Origin: Candidatus Ectomicrobium neotermitis
Lineage (GTDB): Bacteria; Elusimicrobiota; Endomicrobiia; Endomicrobiales; Endomicrobiaceae
DNA length: 33,647 nucleotides
Reading direction: 5' to 3'
NCBI GenBank assembly: GCA_031283745.1
Contig: JAITBH010000119.1
Location: forward strand, 1-33,647
The translations under genes and the position numbers were made by a program. The notes under the pieces were generated by a model, which did not search any database, was not told the DNA's origin, and saw nothing but the letters and a program-made list of their open reading frames with translations. Positions 28,238-33,647 of the stretch are shown here, piece by piece. Each line of letters opens with the position of its first letter. Within the stretch, counting starts at the first letter, position 1.

Positions 28238-29572
28238 ATGAGTTACACAAAAGAACAAATTGTCCAGTTAGTTAAGGACAACGACGTAAAATTCATCAGA
28301 TTGCAGTTTACCGACATAGTCGGAACATTGAAGAATGTCGCCGTAACAGCAAGCCAGATTGAAAAAGCACTTAGCAACAAATGTATGTTTGACGGCTCGT
28401 CAATTGAGGGTTTTGTCCGCATCGAAGAGAGCGATATGTATCTCTATCCCGACTTAGATACATTCACAATTTTCCCTTGGAGGCCCCAGGAAGGCAAAGT
28501 TGCAAGACTTATTTGCGACATTTATACCCCAGACGGAAAACCTTTTGAGGGCTGTCCGCGCAATGCTCTAAAGAAAGTTATCAAGAGTGCTGCGGATTTG
28601 GGATTTTCATTAAATGTTGGACCCGAGTGCGAATTTTTCTTGTTCTTGCTTGACGATAATGGCAACCCGACAACCATCACTCACGATGATGCGGGATATT
28701 TTGACTTAGCACCCGTCGATATGGGCGAAAATGCAAGAAGAGATATTTGTTTGACGCTTGAAAGTATGGGCTTTGAAATAGAAGCTTCTCACCATGAGGT
28801 AGCACAGGGTCAGCACGAAATCGATTTTAAGTATAGCGACGCGCTAAGAACTGCCGACAATATCAACACTTTCAAGATGGTTGTAAAAATCATTGCTAAA
28901 AAGCACGGCTTGCACGCCACATTTATGCCAAAGCCTATAGCGGGGATAAATGGGTCAGGTATGCACACCAATATGTCTTTGTTTGACATTAAAGCGGGCA
29001 AAAATGCTTTTGATGATCCAAATGGCGAATACGGTATTTCTGAAACTGCATTCCATTATATTGGCGGATTGATAAAGAATATGAGGTCAATTGCTGCCGT
29101 AACAAATCCGACTGTCAATTCCTATAAAAGGTTAGTGCCGGGATATGAGGCGCCTGTGTATATCGCATGGTCTCCTCGTAACCGCAGCCCGCTTATAAGA
29201 ATTCCAGCAGCCAGAGGATCAAGCACAAGAACTGAACTCCGTTGCCCCGATCCTTCAGCAAATCCTTATTTGGCTTTAGCTGCATGTTTGTCGGCGGGTC
29301 TTGAAGGCATCAAAAACAAAATAAAGCCGCCGAAAGCTGTAGATCAGAATTTGTTCAAGATGTCTGCTGAGCAAAAGAAGGCGCTTGGAATAGGCGACTT
29401 GCCCGGAACTTTAAACGAAGCTCTGACAGAATTTCAAAACAGTGCTTTGATGAAAGCGACTTTTGGAACCCATGTTTTTGAACGTTATCTTGAGGCAAAA
29501 TATAAGGAATGGAATTCTTATAAAGCCACAGTTCATCAGTGGGAGCTTGACCAGTATTTGTCATTGTATTGA
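28238..29572 (+). CDS. glnA: Glutamine synthetase type I (GSI-alpha-like)
   Basis: [36 protein letters not shown]...[19 protein letters not shown]...[10 protein letters not shown]...[11 protein letters not shown]...; start at 28238 (AAGGAGAG upstream) preferred over 28211. The usual adenylylation Tyr position reads QNLFKM (Phe). Confidence 0.95.
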   Translation: MSYTKEQIVQLVKDNDVKFIRLQFTDIVGTLKNVAVTASQIEKALSNKCMFDGSSIEGFVRIEESDMYLYPDLDTFTIFPWRPQEGKVARLICDIYTPDGKPFEGCPRNALKKVIKSAADLGFSLNVGPECEFFLFLLDDNGNPTTITHDDAGYFDLAPVDMGENARRDICLTLESMGFEIEASHHEVAQGQHEIDFKYSDALRTADNINTFKMVVKIIAKKHGLHATFMPKPIAGINGSGMHTNMSLFDIKAGKNAFDDPNGEYGISETAFHYIGGLIKNMRSIAAVTNPTVNSYKRLVPGYEAPVYIAWSPRNRSPLIRIPAARGSSTRTELRCPDPSANPYLALAACLSAGLEGIKNKIKPPKAVDQNLFKMSAEQKKALGIGDLPGTLNEALTEFQNSALMKATFGTHVFERYLEAKYKEWNSYKATVHQWELDQYLSLY

Positions 29573-29575
29573 TTG

Positions 29576-29627
29576 ATTTTTATCCGCCTCTCTTTGCAAA
29601 AAGCGGGGAGGGGCGGAAAAATTTTTT
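29576..29627 (+). terminator. Terminator-like hairpin between glnA and the ANTAR gene
   Basis: TCCGCCTCTC...GAGGGGCGGA imperfect stem around CTTT-GCAA-AAAG, followed by AAAAATTTTTT. Confidence 0.55.
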
Positions 29628-29639
29628 CAAGGAGAGAAA

Positions 29640-30224
29640 ATGTCGAAAGGAAAAATTATCTTAGCAGCGTCTAAAGAAATGGCAGCCTCATTAAAAAAGA
29701 AAATTGAGCCGATAAGTTTTCTGTTGCTTGACTGGTCATTTTCAGGAAATGAAACGATAAGAAAAACAACAACGCTTTTTCCCGACTTAGTTATTAGCGA
29801 TTACAGTTTGTCTGATATGACGGGCTTAGAACTTGCAAGATCAATAGAGGATCTGCGGATATGTCCCGTGATAATTCTTGCCTCACCAGAACAGACCGAA
29901 TACATTAACGACCTCAAAACCTCCAGCCTTGATATTTTCTGCGTTTCAAAACCAATAAATCCAATTGTCTTAAACCACACAATATCGCTCGCCATAAAAC
30001 TCACAAAAAGAATCCACGAATACGAGTATCAGATTAACAATCTCAAAAAGCAGCTTGACGACAGAAAAATTATCGAGAAAGCCAAAGGGATCCTTATGAA
30101 AAAGTTTAATCTGAGCGAAGAAGAGGCTTATAAAGAGATGAGATCAAAGTCTATGAACTCGTCAAAACCCATCGAAGAAATAGCAAAAACCATAATTGAT
30201 ATGTTCAAACTTTTCTCAAGTTAA
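29640..30224 (+). CDS. Response-regulator-like protein with ANTAR RNA-binding domain
   Basis: Receiver-like N-terminus with DLVISDYSL and CVSKPI, coiled coil, then ANTAR QLDDRKIIEKAKGILMKKFNLSEEEAYKEMRSKSMNSSKPIEEIAKTIID. Confidence 0.9.
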   Translation: MSKGKIILAASKEMAASLKKKIEPISFLLLDWSFSGNETIRKTTTLFPDLVISDYSLSDMTGLELARSIEDLRICPVIILASPEQTEYINDLKTSSLDIFCVSKPINPIVLNHTISLAIKLTKRIHEYEYQINNLKKQLDDRKIIEKAKGILMKKFNLSEEEAYKEMRSKSMNSSKPIEEIAKTIIDMFKLFSS

Positions 30225-30239
30225 ATTCAAAAAAGCGGG

Positions 30240-31607
30240 GTGCATATGGTTTCCTTAAAAAATCAAACAATTCCAGTCGATGCCGAAAAGATAGTGTTCC
30301 CGGGCCGCAGTCTGTGCAGATGTGAAGATGGGATAGCTTTGTTTACCGAAGGTTTGCTTGCAGGGGAGAAAGCAAAAGTTTTGGTGATAAAAGATAAAAA
30401 AAGTTTCAGGGAAGGAATTGTTAAAGAAATAACTAAAAGCTCAGATGAAAGAATTGAACCTGCCTGCCCTCTGTTTGGCAAATGCGGAGGATGTTCTTTT
30501 CAAAACACAAGCTATGCAAATCAAGCAAAACTCAAATATGAATATGTCTCTGAAGTCCTGCAAAACGTAGGCACACCGATAAAACCACTTTTAGAAAGCC
30601 CGCAAATTTGGCGATACAGAAACAAAATGGAGTTTAGTTTCTTTGAAAATGAGGGCAAGGTTGATATTGGGCTGCACCGCAAAGGGAGTTTTGACAGGTA
30701 TGTTTCGATAAATGACTGCCTGATAAGCGGGGAGCTTTTTTCAAAGGCAGTTAATGCGGTTAGAGATTATGCAAACCAAAAAGGGTTGAGTGCTTATAAC
30801 AATAAAACCCATGAAGGATTTTTGAGGCATTTAGTTTTACGGCAAGCACAAAACAACAATCAGTTTCTTATAAACATATCCACCGCACCAAGTTTGCCCG
30901 CCTATGACGATGTTGAGGGGATAATGAACGGGCTTGCCGATTGCCTAAAAGGTTTTGCGGACGGCATTTGCTGGACAAAAAACGGCAAAAAAGGCGATGC
31001 GGTTTCTAATGACGACATTTCCATTCTTTACGGTAAAGACGAGATCAGAGAAAAATTAAATATCGATGGGAAAGATTATTTTTTCAAAATATCTCCCGCC
31101 TCTTTTTTTCAAACTAACTCCAAAGGAACCGAGCTTCTTTACAATAGTGCATTGACATTGCTATCACCTAAGCAAAGCGATGTCTTGCTTGATTTATATT
31201 GCGGCACCGGCACAATATCCATATCGATGTCGCCTAAAGTAAAAAAAGTTATCGGTGTTGAAATAAGCCATCAGGCAGTAGACGATGCAAATGGGAATGC
31301 TGCTATAAACTCAATTTCTAACATTGATTTTGTCAGTGCATCAGCCCAAGATTGGGTGAAAGGCTTCAAGGAAAAGTTTGATGATGTTGTCCTCGACCCG
31401 CCCCGAGCAGGCTTAACAAATGAGGTAATAAGGTTTTTATTAACAACCCTTCCCGCCCAAATTCTCTATATTTCATGCAATCCATCAACTCTCTCAAGGG
31501 ACTTAATTTTGCTCAAAGATAGCTATGAAATAGAGACAATTATCCCAATCGATATGTTTCCTCAAACCTATCACATAGAAACCATCACCCTTTTAAAAAT
31601 CCGCTAA
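30240..31607 (+). CDS. RNA (uracil-5-)-methyltransferase, RumA/TrmA family
   Basis: TRAM-like N-terminus; Fe-S motif CPLFGKCGGCSFQ; LLDLYCGTGTISI; VVLDPPRAGL; ILYISCNPSTLSRDL. Start either 30240 or 30246. Confidence 0.92.
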   Translation: MHMVSLKNQTIPVDAEKIVFPGRSLCRCEDGIALFTEGLLAGEKAKVLVIKDKKSFREGIVKEITKSSDERIEPACPLFGKCGGCSFQNTSYANQAKLKYEYVSEVLQNVGTPIKPLLESPQIWRYRNKMEFSFFENEGKVDIGLHRKGSFDRYVSINDCLISGELFSKAVNAVRDYANQKGLSAYNNKTHEGFLRHLVLRQAQNNNQFLINISTAPSLPAYDDVEGIMNGLADCLKGFADGICWTKNGKKGDAVSNDDISILYGKDEIREKLNIDGKDYFFKISPASFFQTNSKGTELLYNSALTLLSPKQSDVLLDLYCGTGTISISMSPKVKKVIGVEISHQAVDDANGNAAINSISNIDFVSASAQDWVKGFKEKFDDVVLDPPRAGLTNEVIRFLLTTLPAQILYISCNPSTLSRDLILLKDSYEIETIIPIDMFPQTYHIETITLLKIR

Positions 31608-31710
31608 AAACCTGTTTGGAAAGTTCTCTCTTTTTAAGTAGTATTCAAATTCAAAAAGCTGTTTGAGATAGTATATGAACAGCAAACAAAACAGCAAAAA
31701 GGAGGAAATT

Positions 31711-31953
31711 ATGCCAGCTGAAATCAAGTATGAAATTATCAAGAAAATTGGTGTCCTTTCTGAAACAAAAAGTGGGTGGAGAAAGGAAGTTAATGTTATT
31801 AAGTGGTTTGGTAACAACAGGGAAAATGAACCAAAGTTTGATATTCGCGACTGGGCTCCCGACGGATTGAAAATGGGAAAAGGTATCACTCTAAACAAAA
31901 ATGAGGCAGCTAAGCTTGCAGAAATGTTGATCAAAGCAAAAGAGGAACTTTAA
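31711..31953 (+). CDS. YdbC/PC4-family ssDNA-binding protein
   Basis: MPAEIKYEIIKKIGVLSETKSGWRKEVNVIKWFGNNRENEPKFDIRDWAPDGLKMGKGITLNKNEAAKLAEMLI; AAGGAGG upstream of ATG 31711. Confidence 0.85.
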   Translation: MPAEIKYEIIKKIGVLSETKSGWRKEVNVIKWFGNNRENEPKFDIRDWAPDGLKMGKGITLNKNEAAKLAEMLIKAKEEL

Positions 31954-31992
31954 GCCGCCGTGATAAATGCAAAACTAAAAAAGGGAGGAAGA

Positions 31993-32397
31993 ATGAAAAA
32001 AAATTTATTAGTCTTGTTCTTGTTAGCATTTGCAGTGTCAGGGGTGTCAGAGGTTTTTGCGGCAGGTTTAGTTGAGGCAGCTACTGTAACGGAGCAGTTT
32101 CATTTGAGGGCAGATAAAACTCCGCTTGTCCGCAAAGCCATAGTTAAGGCGTGCGAAAAAAGAGGGTGGGTTGTGTCTAAAGAGACAGACAATGAAATTG
32201 AGGCAATTTTGCAAAAACGTAGCTATTCTTTGACTGTGAGCATAAGCTATAGCAATGACGGATATTCGATAGCTTATAAAGACAGCACGGGCTTAAAGTA
32301 TGACCCTGAGAAAAATCGGATCCATTCAAGCTATGCAAGATGGCTAAAAAACCTCAACATAGACATAAATGCCGACATAAACCTTCTCAACGGTTAG
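31993..32397 (+). CDS. Small exported protein of unknown function
   Basis: Signal peptide MKKNLLVLFLLAFAVSGVSEVFAA; AIVKACEKRGWVVSKETDNEIEAILQKRSYSLTVSISYSNDGYSIAYKDSTGLKYDPEKNRIHSSYARWLKNL; GGGAGG upstream. Confidence 0.75.
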   Translation: MKKNLLVLFLLAFAVSGVSEVFAAGLVEAATVTEQFHLRADKTPLVRKAIVKACEKRGWVVSKETDNEIEAILQKRSYSLTVSISYSNDGYSIAYKDSTGLKYDPEKNRIHSSYARWLKNLNIDINADINLLNG

Positions 32398-32410
32398 CTT
32401 TGGATACATT

Positions 32411-32845
32411 TTGATGAAAAATTGTAAGGATTTTGATCTAAGTAAAAATATGATTCACCGTTCTCCGATGTTGATGGTCGACAAGATTTTAGAGGAGAGC
32501 GAGTTAAACGGAAAAACTTTTTTTAAGGTTACAGATGACTGTATTTTTCTTACTTTTGACGGTGTTCTACAAAGAGCGGCTATGATAGAAATAGCCGCTC
32601 AATCTTTTGCCGCAATTGACATCTTCCACAAGAGGCAAAAAAATCTTGAACCTAAAAAAGGTTTTGTTGTTAGCGTCCGAGACTTTAAGTTTTTTTGTGA
32701 TGCAAAGATTGATGACGAGATTGTCTGCGAGCTTAAAAAAGTTGATGAGTTGGGTCTTATACACATTGCAGTTGCAAGGCTGATAGACAATAAAAACGGC
32801 AGGTTGTTTGCCGACGGAGAATTTAGAATTTATGAACTTCCTTAA
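32411..32845 (+). CDS. FabZ-like hotdog-fold 3-hydroxyacyl-ACP dehydratase
   Basis: MIHRSPMLMVDKILE...GVLQRAAMIEIAAQSFAA...GFVVSVRDFKFFCDAKIDDEIVCEL; hotdog dehydratase pattern. Confidence 0.75.
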   Translation: MMKNCKDFDLSKNMIHRSPMLMVDKILEESELNGKTFFKVTDDCIFLTFDGVLQRAAMIEIAAQSFAAIDIFHKRQKNLEPKKGFVVSVRDFKFFCDAKIDDEIVCELKKVDELGLIHIAVARLIDNKNGRLFADGEFRIYELP

Positions 32846-33431
32846 AAAAACCCTTCTCTTTATTTCCTTCATATTTATCCCGCCTCTTTGTTTTTCCCAG
32901 GACTACAATCCAAGCAAGATAGCTGAGGTTGAAACGATAGAAAGCACTTTTAGGCAAGAGATCTCGTATACATTTTCCACTGCTCCTTTTGTCTGCGGCG
33001 GGAAAATGGTTTTTCAAAAACCCGACAAAATAAGATGGGAGTATTTGTATCCCGACACTGCTAAAAGCGGGTTCCTCTTTGAAAAAGACAAATTCATTTA
33101 TTGGAAAACTAACGCTAAAGGCGAAAAAGCAATTGCGGATTTATCAAAGAGAAGGTTTGCAAAAAACATATTTTTTGCCATCAGCAGTTTCCTTAATATG
33201 GATATGCCCGCTTTAGAAACAATTTATGACATCGAGCTTCTAAACAATATGATGGTTTTTTATTCAAAACAAAAAGCTGGGAGGATAGAGAGGATTGAGG
33301 TTTATTTCAAGAAAGATATTCCTGCTGTTAGCCAAATAATTATTTTTCACAAAAACGGAGACAAAACAACCATTTCTTTTGATGATGTAAAAATTAACGA
33401 GGTCTTGCCGGAAAATGCTTTCAATATTTAA
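32832..33431 (+). CDS. LolA-like outer-membrane lipoprotein carrier protein
   Basis: MNFLKKTLLFISFIFIPPLCFSQ signal; IESTFRQEISYTFSTAPFVCGGKMVFQKPDKIRWEYLYPDTAKSGFLFEKDKFIYW...IERIEVYFKKDIPAVSQIIIFHKNGDKTTISFDDVKINEVLPENAFNI. Confidence 0.82.
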   Translation: MNFLKKTLLFISFIFIPPLCFSQDYNPSKIAEVETIESTFRQEISYTFSTAPFVCGGKMVFQKPDKIRWEYLYPDTAKSGFLFEKDKFIYWKTNAKGEKAIADLSKRRFAKNIFFAISSFLNMDMPALETIYDIELLNNMMVFYSKQKAGRIERIEVYFKKDIPAVSQIIIFHKNGDKTTISFDDVKINEVLPENAFNI

Positions 33432-33647
33432 CTTTCTATCAAAACATAAAAAGCTCTATCTGGGTTTTTTGTGTTTTGTTTTTTTTTGTTTGGTGTGGTC
33501 TTTTGCACAAATCAAATACAGCTCTGATGTTTCTCAAATACTGCCCTCCGTCTTAGATAGGGAAATGAAGTTGTTTCAAAACTCGCCTTTATCAAACAAA
33601 CTATTTGTCGTAGTTGACGCTAAATCCTACCAAGATGCCCAAATATC
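33415..33647 (+). CDS. MMPL/RND-family exporter, N-terminal part (truncated by window edge)
   Basis: MLSIFNFLSKHKKLYLGFLCFVFFCLVWSFAQIKYSSDVSQILPSVLDREMKLFQNSPLSNKLFVVVDAKSYQDAQI: one TM helix then a periplasmic start typical of predicted exporters (COG4258-like). Overlaps lolA-like gene by 17 nt. Confidence 0.65.
   Translation, partial: MLSIFNFLSKHKKLYLGFLCFVFFCLVWSFAQIKYSSDVSQILPSVLDREMKLFQNSPLSNKLFVVVDAKSYQDAQI

Noticed and set aside
32574-32600. GAGCGGCTAT-GATAGAA-ATAGCCGCTC perfect 10 bp hairpin within the FabZ-like gene
   Set aside because: Followed only by AATCTTTTG rather than a clean U tract, and explained by codons for a conserved RAAMIEIAAQ motif; kept as a note, probably coincidental.

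Overview
Bacterial chromosomal window, almost fully coding, organised as two divergent blocks. Minus strand (read right to left): carA, carB, purF, pyrG, then an ~800 bp nested-repeat region and the 5' end of a cutA-like gene cut by the window edge. Plus strand from 8671 to the end: pfkA, tyrS, two lipoproteins (LpoB-like and COG3014-like), an NfnA/NfnB-like pair, tpiA, rpiB, deoC, deoB, deoA/pdp, recJ, mtnP, a copper block (HMA-SafE-cupredoxin fusion, CopZ, DUF2318, CopA) with an ogg-type DNA glycosylase overlapping copA, glnA, an ANTAR regulator, an RlmD/RumA-type methyltransferase, a YdbC/PC4 protein, a small secreted protein, and a FabZ-like/LolA/MMPL set that looks like the edge of an aryl-polyene-type cluster. 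Taxon is not determined from sequence. Main points for a second look: (1) the glnA leader has a strong terminator whose 5' arm can instead form a hexaloop hairpin with A1 and G4 (the ANTAR recognition pattern), and an ANTAR protein is encoded directly downstream of glnA; (2) a canonical intrinsic terminator lies inside the signal-peptide codons of the COG3014-like lipoprotein; (3) a nested repeat region runs into the 3' end of pyrG and supplies its last codons, and also abuts the cutA ribosome-binding site. All calls come from reading the sequence; no database search or folding program was run.
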